A stretch of 64,000 nt of DNA from PGYR01 sp041675005 (lineage in GTDB: Bacteria; Bacteroidota; Ignavibacteria; Kapaibacteriales; UBA2268). Made by a program: the position numbers and the translations under genes. Where the stretch lies: assembly GCA_041675005.1 (NCBI GenBank), contig JBAYUQ010000018.1:4098-68097 (forward strand), in the 5' to 3' direction. A model generated the notes under the pieces. The model was not told the origin of the DNA. It saw only the letters and a program-made list of their open reading frames with translations, and searched no databases. Shown one piece after another: positions 1 to 8,053 of the stretch; position 1 is the first letter of the stretch; every line of letters starts with the position of its first letter.

Positions 1-324
1 TCGGAAACGAAAACCCCTTACAAAGGAGATGAAGTTTATAATGTATTAAACAAACACTTAATTTCTTTTAGGGGTTTAGGTTCAAGGGAAATACATAGTA
101 AAGGTGAGTCTATGTTTTTACTTACCTTTAGATTATATAAAACAGATCCAAATGAAACAGAATTGATATCAAAATTTTGTGAATCACACCAACTTATCAT
201 TCATTATTCTAGTATTATGGACAAAAACTTCAAAGCAAGAGACCTTCATTACATTAGAAAAGAAGATTTTAGAATCATTAAAACTCCTATTGACTTAGAG
301 AGAATGAAACAGTTTTTAGGCTGA
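1..324 (+). CDS. Partial hypothetical protein (3' end only)
   Basis: The frame is open from the first base to a TGA at 322-324, so this is the 107-residue C-terminal part of a longer gene starting left of the window. The ATG at 112 is probably internal. The visible part is hydrophilic with mixed charge, has no membrane segment and matches no family I recognise. It lies next to the phage late genes but is transcribed in the opposite direction to them, so an early or accessory prophage gene is plausible. Confidence 0.6.
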   Translation, partial: SETKTPYKGDEVYNVLNKHLISFRGLGSREIHSKGESMFLLTFRLYKTDPNETELISKFCESHQLIIHYSSIMDKNFKARDLHYIRKEDFRIIKTPIDLERMKQFLG

Positions 325-419
325 GTTTCTTCTCATCTCGACCTCCTAATTTTGTTCTCCTTTTGGAACAAGCTAGCATACAATTTTTAATAAAGTGAGA
401 TATAACTTGACTTGACTTG

Positions 420-446
420 TTATTAGTGTTATGTTGCTACTAATAA
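420..446. promoter_or_regulatory. Operator-like inverted repeat
   Basis: TTATTAGT at 420-427 is mirrored exactly by ACTAATAA at 439-446, with an 11-base spacer. Two overlapping TTGACT hexamers (a -35-like sequence) lie just upstream at about 408-418. Dyad symmetry next to a promoter-like sequence suggests a repressor site for the short gene at 485, but no repressor gene is visible. Confidence 0.35.
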
Positions 447-484
447 ATTAAGACACAAACACATTAAGAAGCAAAGGTAATAAA

Positions 485-574
485 ATGGTAAAGACAACAT
501 CACTAAAGCACTACAAAGAATTAAAAGCTAAAAATATAAATGTAGAACTTGTAACTAAGCAAGAAATAAATTAA
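485..574 (+). CDS. Small 29-residue protein
   Basis: ATG at 485 opens a 29-codon frame ending in TAA at 574. The product is Lys-rich and helical in character (begins MVKTTSLKHYKEL) and resembles short phage proteins with residues predicted to pack as a single helix. An AGG at about 475-477 is a weak ribosome site. A strong hairpin terminator follows directly at 581, which supports a real transcription unit of its own between the operator-like repeat and the convergent late genes. Function unknown. Confidence 0.45.
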   Translation: MVKTTSLKHYKELKAKNINVELVTKQEIN

Positions 575-580
575 AAAAAG

Positions 581-609
581 AAGGACGGCTATAAACCGTC
601 CTTTTTTTA
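581..609. terminator. Bidirectional rho-independent terminator
   Basis: AAGGACGG (581-588) pairs with CCGTCCTT (596-603) around a 7-base loop; a T run follows on the plus strand and an A run precedes it, giving a T run on the minus strand. It separates the convergent small gene at 485 and the minus-strand late block ending at 607. Confidence 0.85.
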
Positions 610-1086
610 TGTCAATCTCCTAATCTTATTCTCATACGCCTTAATAGTAATATTTCTAATCCTCTGAATATCATCAGGGATTAGAGTTCTTGCGAAAGGT
701 GGCATAGGTAAAAATGGTCTTGGAGACATGTGGCGAGTACCCAGCATAACCCATTTAGCATATTCTTTATTAGAACCTAACTTAGGCCCATCATTATCAA
801 CTGTAGTTTGAATAGAACCAAATAAACCACTACTGCCTGTTCGGTTAAGTGTAGGCTTCAAATCATACCTTTTACGTTTATATGCCTTCTTAGTAGACTC
901 AGCAAGTGGTGCCCATGTATGACCTAAATATCTGTTTCCTAGAGTTTGGAACTGCCTAGCAATAGAAGACTGAAGTATCTCACCCTGTGCTAGATATAGC
1001 TGCCGCTTCTCATCTGGAGTAAGTACAAGTAAATCTTGCAATCGCTTCTGAATATCAGTTATAAACTTATCTGAATGAATTATCAT
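607..1086 (-). CDS. Phage virion morphogenesis protein (Mu gpG-like)
   Basis: 159 residues, the usual size for the phage virion morphogenesis family (Mu gpG, P2 gpS-like), which acts in head-tail completion. Visible family signature: a W-A-P-L segment followed by a Thr/Lys-rich stretch at about 58-72, an L-N-R-T-G-S motif at about 80-86, then G-S-N-K-E-Y-A-K-W near 104-113 and R-P-F-L-P at about 123-127. It is the last gene of the minus-strand block and overlaps the upstream portal/minor head gene by 4 bases, indicating translational coupling. The stop sits just inside the bidirectional terminator. Confidence 0.85.
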   Translation of the reverse strand: MIIHSDKFITDIQKRLQDLLVLTPDEKRQLYLAQGEILQSSIARQFQTLGNRYLGHTWAPLAESTKKAYKRKRYDLKPTLNRTGSSGLFGSIQTTVDNDGPKLGSNKEYAKWVMLGTRHMSPRPFLPMPPFARTLIPDDIQRIRNITIKAYENKIRRLT

Positions 1087-3371
1087 TTACTTTCCCTTTC
1101 GTATTCTTTTTTCAACTCTTTATCATACTTAGTTAGGTCAGGAGTGAAGCCACCAACCTGCTTATAGAATTCTTTATCGTTTAGATACTTAGCAGGTATT
1201 TCAGAACCTTTCCATATCTTCTTACCTTTAGCATCTAAGTCAGTGGCAGGTATATCGGTTCTCCTACATCCATAGTGACCACCAGAACGCCCTTTTTTAG
1301 CAAAGACTGGGTCATCTTTTCTAAAAACCTTACCATTCATCCAGACACATTTATCAGTAGTATTTTTATCAATTACAGAATAGCAACTAACAAATGGGAT
1401 AAGGTCGATAGTCTCTTGGAATTGACTCCACTTAGCATTATTGTAAACTTCAGCAGTATTAGTTCTGTAGATATTATTTAATCGCCAAGGTGGTAGCTCT
1501 CCATCCTCCTCATCACGAGTAAACCATCCACGAGTAGCTAATCGTTCACTGAGTTGCTTTTTAAATTCAGCAAGAGTTATACCTTCCTCAATCGCCTTTA
1601 AAAGAATATCCTTATAATCGTTAAGGATATCGAGTTTAGTAACACCAGTGACTGTGAATCCGTGCTCCTTGATAGCTTTGATACGTTCCTTAGCATTTTC
1701 AGAAACTTTTAAACCCTTAGACTTGAAATATTCTACGGCTTCTTCTGGAGTCTTAGAAAGAGCTTCAAGTATATCTTCGAATGTAATATCTTCTGGATTC
1801 CTATTGAAAATAGCAAGTGAACTATTTTTCTCAGCTAGCTTAGGTTGCTCTTCACGGAAAGCAGCGTCATAACCAAGTACATCACAAATATTGATAACCT
1901 TTGTTAAATAGTCTTGATATTGGCTGCCGCTCATTTTACTATAAAGTTTATAGTAATTATCTTTTAGTTCATTTAAACTCTTGCCCTTGTGATTGAGTAT
2001 AGGTTTTAGCATCTTCTCAAGATAGGCAATTGAATCCTTGTCAGACTTTACGTGTTCTACAAGCTCATCGAGTAGCTTATGATTATGTTTAGTAATCTTT
2101 TGATTAAGAATTACTGATGAGCTGAAGTTAAAAAAATGACTGTTATCCTCTGCATTTGTATTCGATGTAGGAGGTGCAAGTTGACGTTTTATAATCTGAC
2201 CTTTAGAAAACCCATACGCCTTTTCAAGATATTCCGCTGAAAAATCAAAACCCATATCAAATATTACTTTATCTCTATTAGCTTTCTCAATATTCAAGTT
2301 TTCTTCTTCAAAGAATATGAAATAAGGAATGTCAGTAGCATTAGGGAAGTTATAAGCACATACTTTCTTAATTAAGTCATTGAACGTCTTTTGAACTAGT
2401 CTTTTATCCTCTTGGATTAACCTTTCAGATACTGCCAAAGCATTCTGATCGTTACCAAGTTTACCTGCAGTTGACTGTGTACTTGCTTCATGCCCTAAGA
2501 AAATAATAGCATTCTCACTTTTACAGTCATTTACAAACTGTTCAAATATATCTCCTGATTGCTTACCAGAAGCAGATATTACATCAACCTCCCAATTCTT
2601 ATTTTTAACCATCACGTTTGAAGAAACTAGACCAGTTAGTGAACTTTCAATTTCAACCTTATCCTTATCTTCATCTGTTGAATTAGTTATATTTCCAATG
2701 ACCCATGGAGATCCAAATTTTTCACAAAACTCAGCCCAGTAATCTTTGCCATGCTTCTTAAAATAAACATTCCAATAACACATGGAAAGCAAACCCACAC
2801 CATAAGGATTGTTGTATGAAGCATCATTCTTAGGAATTAAGTATTTATCAGGATGACATTCTTCTCCATCTTCTCCCTGCTCCTCTGCCATAAACCTAAG
2901 ATTATTCTCACTATCAAAACCAAACCATTGGAAAGGACGGCCGGAAATATCAACAGGAATAAACTTACCATCAACATTATCCCAGATTAATTCAATTGGC
3001 TGCATTCCGAATAACCTAGCATCAAGAATAGTATCCATGAGGTCATAAACATCGAAGGACTCAAACACACTGTAAATCAATTCTGTAATTGCCTTATCTG
3101 CTTTGTCAGCTTGTAAATCCCAATCGAGTGATAGAGTACCTGACTTCCTAGAACGAATCAGACCCTGCAAATGCCCATCATTCATAATATCTTCATAGGC
3201 CTCAGCAAGGTCTGGTTTGAACTTGAGTAGTTTATCTACACGAGGGAGTATTTTTGATAGACCACCTCCGTAAGTTCCCTCGTATTTAATTTGAGTAGCT
3301 TGGTCATTCCTAAGAGCAGCACTACCCTTGCCCTTAGCATCTTTTATCCTTTTCTCTGCTAGCTTTGCCAT
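1083..3371 (-). CDS. Fused portal (Mu gp29-like, DUF935) and minor head (gpF-like) protein
   Basis: 762 residues, much longer than either partner alone. The N-terminal 450 or so residues look like a DUF935/Mu gp29 portal: it would form the dodecameric ring through which DNA is packaged. The C-terminal part, roughly 560-700, carries the Mu gpF/SPP1 gp7 head morphogenesis signature: R-T-N-T at the start of a helix, a D-K-x-T-x-x-x-C-V-W-M-N-G segment and a terminal H-Y-G-C-R-R motif. Five bases separate it from the terminase gene upstream and it overlaps the gpG-like gene downstream by 4 bases, so it is inside one late operon. The one-polypeptide arrangement is read directly from an uninterrupted frame. 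Confidence 0.85.
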   Translation of the reverse strand: MAKLAEKRIKDAKGKGSAALRNDQATQIKYEGTYGGGLSKILPRVDKLLKFKPDLAEAYEDIMNDGHLQGLIRSRKSGTLSLDWDLQADKADKAITELIYSVFESFDVYDLMDTILDARLFGMQPIELIWDNVDGKFIPVDISGRPFQWFGFDSENNLRFMAEEQGEDGEECHPDKYLIPKNDASYNNPYGVGLLSMCYWNVYFKKHGKDYWAEFCEKFGSPWVIGNITNSTDEDKDKVEIESSLTGLVSSNVMVKNKNWEVDVISASGKQSGDIFEQFVNDCKSENAIIFLGHEASTQSTAGKLGNDQNALAVSERLIQEDKRLVQKTFNDLIKKVCAYNFPNATDIPYFIFFEEENLNIEKANRDKVIFDMGFDFSAEYLEKAYGFSKGQIIKRQLAPPTSNTNAEDNSHFFNFSSSVILNQKITKHNHKLLDELVEHVKSDKDSIAYLEKMLKPILNHKGKSLNELKDNYYKLYSKMSGSQYQDYLTKVINICDVLGYDAAFREEQPKLAEKNSSLAIFNRNPEDITFEDILEALSKTPEEAVEYFKSKGLKVSENAKERIKAIKEHGFTVTGVTKLDILNDYKDILLKAIEEGITLAEFKKQLSERLATRGWFTRDEEDGELPPWRLNNIYRTNTAEVYNNAKWSQFQETIDLIPFVSCYSVIDKNTTDKCVWMNGKVFRKDDPVFAKKGRSGGHYGCRRTDIPATDLDAKGKKIWKGSEIPAKYLNDKEFYKQVGGFTPDLTKYDKELKKEYERESK

Positions 3372-3376
3372 TTCAC

Positions 3377-4714
3377 TTACCTATTAATTTTTGATTTTCT
3401 TAAGTTACCACGCACATTTGTACGAGTTCTAGTTGTTGGAGCATGGGCAACAATCCTATTACCTCCAGTTAACCAACGGCCTTCAATAAAACCGAATTTC
3501 CATGAAGCATATCTACCACCATCTATAGCGTGGTCATCTGCTTTAACAGGAACTTCAGTATTATTTCCATATTTATCTTGACCATATACATAGTTGTCAA
3601 AGTTCTGAATAATGTTCACTGAGTGTTTAGTAATTTTATGCTTATAACCTTTAAGCCACCCAATCCCATCAACAACTGAATTAGGACCTTTAACCGCTTC
3701 AAATACATTGAAACCTGCTCTTCTCAACTCTTCTATTAGTGCAGCGTTTGCACTATCTACTACAACTGGTTTATTTCCTATTCGGGATCTGAATTCAATA
3801 ACCTTCTCAACTAAATCAGAAGGAGTTAATTTCCTTTGATAAACCAATTCATCCCAATAAATAGTGCCTTCACTATGACCAATTTCGACTACTGCAGATG
3901 GATTACTGAAACCATAATCTATCCCGAAGTAAGTATCTGCTTGACTAGGGATAGATTCTATTAAATCATAATCATCAAATACTAACCCTTCAAGACCGCT
4001 ACCCCACAAACCCAGTACATTAACTCTATATTTTTCTTTGCTAATGTGTTTAAGACCAAGCAATTTCTGAATCCTTTGCTTACTAATAAACTCATTATCC
4101 ATATATGTCATATGGTAAATTGAAACACCTTCTTGAGTAGAAGGCACTGTCATAAATTTACCGTCTGGTCTTTCATAAGTTTCCTTAGGAGGGAAGAAAG
4201 CATCATTAATCCAGCATGTTTTAAGACCTGGATTAAATGTTAAAACTTCCTTTATTACATCAGTTTTTGAAGACCTTAGGCCTAGTGAGAAAGTAATGTA
4301 ATCGTCATAAGTAATCTGGTCTGCTTCTTCATACCAAGCATGCGTAGGGTCTTTCATTGATTTTGCTTTATCAGCATTATCAAGACCCTTAGCAATGATT
4401 CTATTTTTTGGATTAGGTTTGTATATAATTTCAAGTGGACTGACCTTAATATCGAAAAGGTGGTCTAATTTGAATTGTTGAATCAAATCAACGATTTGTT
4501 CAAACTGAGAACCTTTGATATCTCTATATACTTTCCTAACCAGAACAACCTTACAATAATCAAGGGACATAATGTCCATCAAGAATTCTAAGCCAACCTC
4601 ATGTGATTTTGCACTATCACGACCACCATAAACAATTCTTATGGGATTTTTATCTTCATGGAATGGTATATAGCTTAAATTGAAACAATCAATATCAAAC
4701 TTATATGTCATCAT
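3377..4714 (-). CDS. Terminase large subunit
   Basis: 445 residues, usual for a PBSX/T4-type TerL. It is the ATP-driven motor and nuclease that packages phage DNA into the prohead. Visible motifs: a Walker A variant GGRDSAKS at 30-37, a Walker B W-Y-E-E-A-D at 127-132, and nuclease acidic residues in GIDYGF (Asp266), VVVDS (Asp320) and ADDHAIDG (about 393-394). It overlaps the small terminase gene by 4 bases upstream. The ATG at 4714 is followed by a second Met codon; either could be used. Confidence 0.93.
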   Translation of the reverse strand: MMTYKFDIDCFNLSYIPFHEDKNPIRIVYGGRDSAKSHEVGLEFLMDIMSLDYCKVVLVRKVYRDIKGSQFEQIVDLIQQFKLDHLFDIKVSPLEIIYKPNPKNRIIAKGLDNADKAKSMKDPTHAWYEEADQITYDDYITFSLGLRSSKTDVIKEVLTFNPGLKTCWINDAFFPPKETYERPDGKFMTVPSTQEGVSIYHMTYMDNEFISKQRIQKLLGLKHISKEKYRVNVLGLWGSGLEGLVFDDYDLIESIPSQADTYFGIDYGFSNPSAVVEIGHSEGTIYWDELVYQRKLTPSDLVEKVIEFRSRIGNKPVVVDSANAALIEELRRAGFNVFEAVKGPNSVVDGIGWLKGYKHKITKHSVNIIQNFDNYVYGQDKYGNNTEVPVKADDHAIDGGRYASWKFGFIEGRWLTGGNRIVAHAPTTRTRTNVRGNLRKSKINR

Positions 4715-5325
4715 TCTTCTTCTAGTGCTCTTTTCCTGTTCTCTAGAACCTCTCTAATCCTATCGTTTGATTCTGGTTTAATCACGACAATTTGCGGTGC
4801 ACCTTCATGATGTGTTTGAATTATCTCATTTGGCTGATCGTTAACTTTCCGTTCAGTATCTACAACCTTAGATAAAACAGAAGCATTCTTGTTTACTATA
4901 AACAGCAAATCACTTAAATCTAACTCTTCGAGTTTTAACCGTCCATCATTGACTCTAGTTAATACTTCTTTAATTGGCAACATCAGAGCAGTCTCGGTAG
5001 CCCTAATATTATTAATATGCCTTTTTCTCATTGCCTTTAGATTCTTAATAGTCTCTTTGCTAAGCTCTATATCTATGTGCTTTTCATAAGCATCAACTCT
5101 TTTTACCCAATGGCAAGGGGAAGAGTAATATGCAATCGCTTGTTCAGATACTCCAAATAGAGTAGCCACATTCATAAGAGACCTATGCCCTGCACCCATA
5201 TCTCGATAAGCAACGAAGTAGTTGAATGCCTTTGCTGACTCATCAGGGTGCATTTCCCAAATCCTATCATTTGGAAATCTATCAAAATCTAGTTCAATAT
5301 GTCTATGTCTGTTAGCTTCCCTCAT
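4711..5325 (-). CDS. Probable terminase small subunit
   Basis: 204 residues placed directly before and overlapping TerL by 4 bases, the standard position of the small subunit that recognises phage DNA. Residues about 30-70 look like a helix-turn-helix (hydrophobic pattern around M-N-V-A-T-L-F-G-V-S-E-Q-A-I), followed by a W-V-K-R-V-D-A-Y-E-K-H segment and a long charged helical region. Both are common in phage small terminases. It also overlaps the ParB-methyltransferase upstream by 4 bases. The assignment rests on position and the HTH-like segment, not on a recognised signature. Confidence 0.7.
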   Translation of the reverse strand: MREANRHRHIELDFDRFPNDRIWEMHPDESAKAFNYFVAYRDMGAGHRSLMNVATLFGVSEQAIAYYSSPCHWVKRVDAYEKHIDIELSKETIKNLKAMRKRHINNIRATETALMLPIKEVLTRVNDGRLKLEELDLSDLLFIVNKNASVLSKVVDTERKVNDQPNEIIQTHHEGAPQIVVIKPESNDRIREVLENRKRALEEE

Positions 5326-6740
5326 TCAACTAACTCCTCCTCAAAGAAATCTAGAGTTATTACATCTCCATTTCTTTTGACTTCACATTCAACATTATTA
5401 TCTCTGCAATAGCGTAAATATCTTTTTACAATCTCATCAGCAAATCGAGGTTCGTATTCCATACCAAAACAAATTCTATTCATTTGCTCTGCACATATCA
5501 TAGTAGTTCCAGAACCCAAGAATAAATCAAGTACAATCTCTGTTTCTTTTGATGAGTTTCTTAATGCTCTTGCAGCTAGCTTTACAGGTTTTTGAGTAGG
5601 GTGGACATAGTTTACATTATGGTCTCTTAGAACTTCCCAAACATTATCATCCATAACCTCAGCTGACCATCTTCTTTTACCATCGTGACTATTGCCAGTA
5701 ACTGAGTCTTTACCGCCAAATAAACAAGGTTCATAGCGTTTGCGATAATGTGCGTAGGTCATTGGAGCTACTTGCTTGTACCAAATAATCGGCACACCAT
5801 CGAAAGATAAATCATTAAGTTTAAAAGCTGTTGTAAGTTCATGGAAGTATTTAGAAGCAAACCACACGTAATAGTGTGCATACTCAATTGAATGTCTCTT
5901 TGCCAGACTAATAAATTTGAATAAAAATTGAGAGTATTCTTCGTCAGACATCGAGTCGGCCCACTCGGAGCAGTAGTCATCTGACCAGTTGCGACCTCTG
6001 TTTTCTGGTCGGCTTTCGTTAAATTCTGCATAATTTACATTATAAGGTGGGTCAGTATATATAAGATGTGCAAGCTTGCCATCCATTAATTGCTCAACAT
6101 CATCATCATTAGTAGAATCACCAACTAATAATCTATGATTATTTAACTCATACAAATCTCCTCTTATTGACTTTACAATCGTTGAGTTCGATTCTTCAAT
6201 CTCATCTTCTATCATATCGCCAATAGGTGCATTCCTCCCATATTCTAACTCTGCACGGTCTAGTAGTCTCTGGTCGATATCTATAGTGGAGTATAAGTCT
6301 TCTTCTCCAAATTGTTCAAGTAGCTCAGCGAGTATCTCACCCAATTTAAAAGGGTCAGCATCGAATCTTAATTCATTTGTTTGGATTGCTATACGCTTGG
6401 CTTCAGCAAGTGTAATCTCTCCGTGATCGTATGCTATTATATGTTGAGTACCTAAGATATTCAGATCATCAAGTCTGTGATTTCCGTTTACTACTTCATA
6501 GTATCCAGTATCTAACTTGCGAACATGCATTGTCTCAATTTGTCCGTGTCTTTTCAGACTCTCTTGTAATTTCTGAGAACGATTCTCATTTTCTGTTTTG
6601 TAGTTCCATCCTGCCTTAACTAATATTCCAATTGGAAATATCTTATAGTTCTTAAATATCTTCTGTTCTGAATCTGGGAGATTAGCAAGATATTCAGCAG
6701 GCACTTCTCTAATTTCACTGGTCAGTTGGTCTAAACTCAT
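5322..6740 (-). CDS. ParB-domain DNA methyltransferase
   Basis: 472 residues. The N-terminal 165 or so residues are a ParB/sulfiredoxin-like nuclease domain (E-V-V-N-G-N-H-R-L at 82-90 is its conserved core). The C-terminal half is an amino-methyltransferase of the beta arrangement: DPPYNVNY at 230-237 comes before H-P-T-Q-K-P at 380-385 and the SAM-binding F-L-G-S-G-T-T at about 407-413. It would methylate adenine or cytosine in phage DNA. Such ParB-MTases often sit beside terminase genes and may protect phage DNA from host restriction or mark it for packaging; that role is inferred. It is the first gene of the minus-strand block and is divergent from the protease gene. Confidence 0.9.
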   Translation of the reverse strand: MSLDQLTSEIREVPAEYLANLPDSEQKIFKNYKIFPIGILVKAGWNYKTENENRSQKLQESLKRHGQIETMHVRKLDTGYYEVVNGNHRLDDLNILGTQHIIAYDHGEITLAEAKRIAIQTNELRFDADPFKLGEILAELLEQFGEEDLYSTIDIDQRLLDRAELEYGRNAPIGDMIEDEIEESNSTIVKSIRGDLYELNNHRLLVGDSTNDDDVEQLMDGKLAHLIYTDPPYNVNYAEFNESRPENRGRNWSDDYCSEWADSMSDEEYSQFLFKFISLAKRHSIEYAHYYVWFASKYFHELTTAFKLNDLSFDGVPIIWYKQVAPMTYAHYRKRYEPCLFGGKDSVTGNSHDGKRRWSAEVMDDNVWEVLRDHNVNYVHPTQKPVKLAARALRNSSKETEIVLDLFLGSGTTMICAEQMNRICFGMEYEPRFADEIVKRYLRYCRDNNVECEVKRNGDVITLDFFEEELVE

Positions 6741-6800
6741 AAGGATGCCTTAAATATTAATAGTTGTTATAAGTGCAAAACTCCTAAAACTATTATTCAG

Positions 6801-6834
6801 CTCGTGGGTCAACTCGTGGGTCATTACGTGGGTC
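6801..6834. repeat. Three CGTGGGTC direct repeats at 12-base period
   Basis: CGTGGGTC occurs at 6803-6810, 6815-6822 and 6827-6834, each exactly 12 bases apart; the first two share an extra CT on the left. They lie in the gap between the two divergent late blocks (6741-6898), the place where an activator or repressor controlling both would bind. Confidence 0.7.
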
Positions 6835-6837
6835 GAG

Positions 6838-6888
6838 ATGGACTACAAGTCAACAAAGACACTCCTTAGCTTTGCGGTAATTAAATAA
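6838..6888 (+). CDS. Possible 16-residue leader peptide
   Basis: ATG at 6838 begins a 16-codon frame ending in TAA at 6886-6888, ten bases before the GTG start of the protease gene. Its 3' half runs through the left arm of the hairpin at 6869-6898, so ribosomes translating it would disrupt that hairpin. It has no clear ribosome site and may be chance. Confidence 0.25.
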   Translation: MDYKSTKTLLSFAVIK

Positions 6889-6898
6889 TAGGCAAAGC
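6869..6898 (+). promoter_or_regulatory. Hairpin abutting the protease start codon
   Basis: GCTTTGC at 6869-6875 pairs perfectly with GCAAAGC at 6892-6898, which ends one base before the GTG start at 6899. The fold would hide the ribosome-binding region of the protease/scaffold gene. Spacing and perfect pairing are seen; regulation is inferred. Confidence 0.4.
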
Positions 6899-8053
6899 GT
6901 GAAAAAGACCATTTTAATCAATTCAGCAATTTTCCCAGATAATTGGGGTGACACAGTTTCCCTTAATAAGGTTATCAAGCAGATGGGTAACGCCAGAAAA
7001 GGCGATGATATTGAAGTGCTTGTCAATTCCCCAGGTGGTAGCGTTTGGGAAGGAACAGCTATATTTAACTACCTCCGCGATTTTGAACCAACAGTAAGAA
7101 TTATAGGAATGGCAGGTTCAATTGCTTCTATTATTGCTTTAGCAGGTAAAAAAATAATAATGGGTCCAGGGTCTATGTTCATGGTGCATAACCCTAGCAA
7201 ACTCTCAATTGGAAATGAACATGACCACAGACTTTCTGCAGACCAATTAAAAGCTGTTAAGAAAGCTATGATTGAAGCATATCAAACTAGAATCAATAAA
7301 ACAGAAGCAGAGCTAGTTGAATGGTTAGACACTGAAAGATACATATCTGGAAAGGAAGCCAAAGCACTAGGACTTGCTGATGAATTTAATTCTGAGCCAC
7401 AGGAGGCAGGTAAGATAAGTGTGCTTGACTCTACTTATTCATTTGTAGCTATGATGAACTCTGAAAACCAGCCAACAACAGAATATAACAATACAACAAT
7501 TAATAATGAGGTTCCAAATATGGACTTACAAACAAAAGTTAATTCTTTGCAAGAAGAACTAAACGCAAAAGTTGCTGAGAACAACACTTTAACTTCAAAG
7601 GTTTCTGATTTAGAAACTCAAAACCAGAAGTTAGAAGGGGATTTGACGGCAGCAAAAAACAAGGTTTTAGAATCCAAAATGGAGTCTTACAAAACTGAGG
7701 AAGCAGCGTTTGTTGACAACCTAATTGAAAACAAACAGATAGAAGCTACTAAAAAAGACTTTCTAGTTAACGACTTAGTTGCTAAAAGATTAGAAGACAG
7801 TGGCGATGCATATAACAGTATGCGAGAGTTCTTGAATTCTAAACCTGTTAATCCATTGACTGTCCCACAAGCAACTAAAGATAAAGCAACTGGAGAAGAC
7901 GGTAGTTCATTTGATATCTCAGACTTCAACAGTAAAGATAAAGAAGACCAAATTTTAGCAGTCGTTAACAAACGAGCTCAAAAAGATGGAATTTCCTTCT
8001 TGGAGGCACTTGAATTAGTACAATCCGAAGCATCAGCTAAAGGAGGTGTATAA
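6899..8053 (+). CDS. ClpP-like head maturation protease with C-terminal scaffold
   Basis: 384 residues starting at GTG 6899; the frame is closed by a stop at 6878-6880, so no earlier start fits. Residues about 5-165 are a ClpP/S14-type serine protease: N-S-P-G-G-S at 43-48, the nucleophile in G-M-A-G-S (Ser74), and M-V-H-N-P with His97. From about 200 on it becomes a coiled coil of heptad-like Leu/Asn/Glu residues, then a charged tail, like the scaffold part of Mu gpI/Z. The protease would trim scaffold and capsid during prohead maturation. A good internal start for free scaffold lies at 7520. The stop overlaps the capsid gene start (TAATG). Confidence 0.88.
   Translation: MKKTILINSAIFPDNWGDTVSLNKVIKQMGNARKGDDIEVLVNSPGGSVWEGTAIFNYLRDFEPTVRIIGMAGSIASIIALAGKKIIMGPGSMFMVHNPSKLSIGNEHDHRLSADQLKAVKKAMIEAYQTRINKTEAELVEWLDTERYISGKEAKALGLADEFNSEPQEAGKISVLDSTYSFVAMMNSENQPTTEYNNTTINNEVPNMDLQTKVNSLQEELNAKVAENNTLTSKVSDLETQNQKLEGDLTAAKNKVLESKMESYKTEEAAFVDNLIENKQIEATKKDFLVNDLVAKRLEDSGDAYNSMREFLNSKPVNPLTVPQATKDKATGEDGSSFDISDFNSKDKEDQILAVVNKRAQKDGISFLEALELVQSEASAKGGV
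7520..8053 (+). CDS. In-frame internal start: separate scaffold protein
   Basis: Within the protease gene an in-frame ATG at 7520 is preceded by GAGG at 7508-7511 with 8-base spacing, a better ribosome site than that of the full gene. Translation from here gives 177 residues starting M-D-L-Q-T-K-V, exactly at the beginning of the coiled coil. Mu Z and lambda Nu3 are made in the same way, as the in-frame C-terminal scaffold of a protease gene. Seen: the start and site. Inferred: its use. Confidence 0.55.
   Translation: MDLQTKVNSLQEELNAKVAENNTLTSKVSDLETQNQKLEGDLTAAKNKVLESKMESYKTEEAAFVDNLIENKQIEATKKDFLVNDLVAKRLEDSGDAYNSMREFLNSKPVNPLTVPQATKDKATGEDGSSFDISDFNSKDKEDQILAVVNKRAQKDGISFLEALELVQSEASAKGGV

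Noticed and set aside
112..324. ATG at 112 as the start of a complete 70-residue gene
   Set aside because: The frame is open to base 1, so the gene is more likely cut by the window edge.
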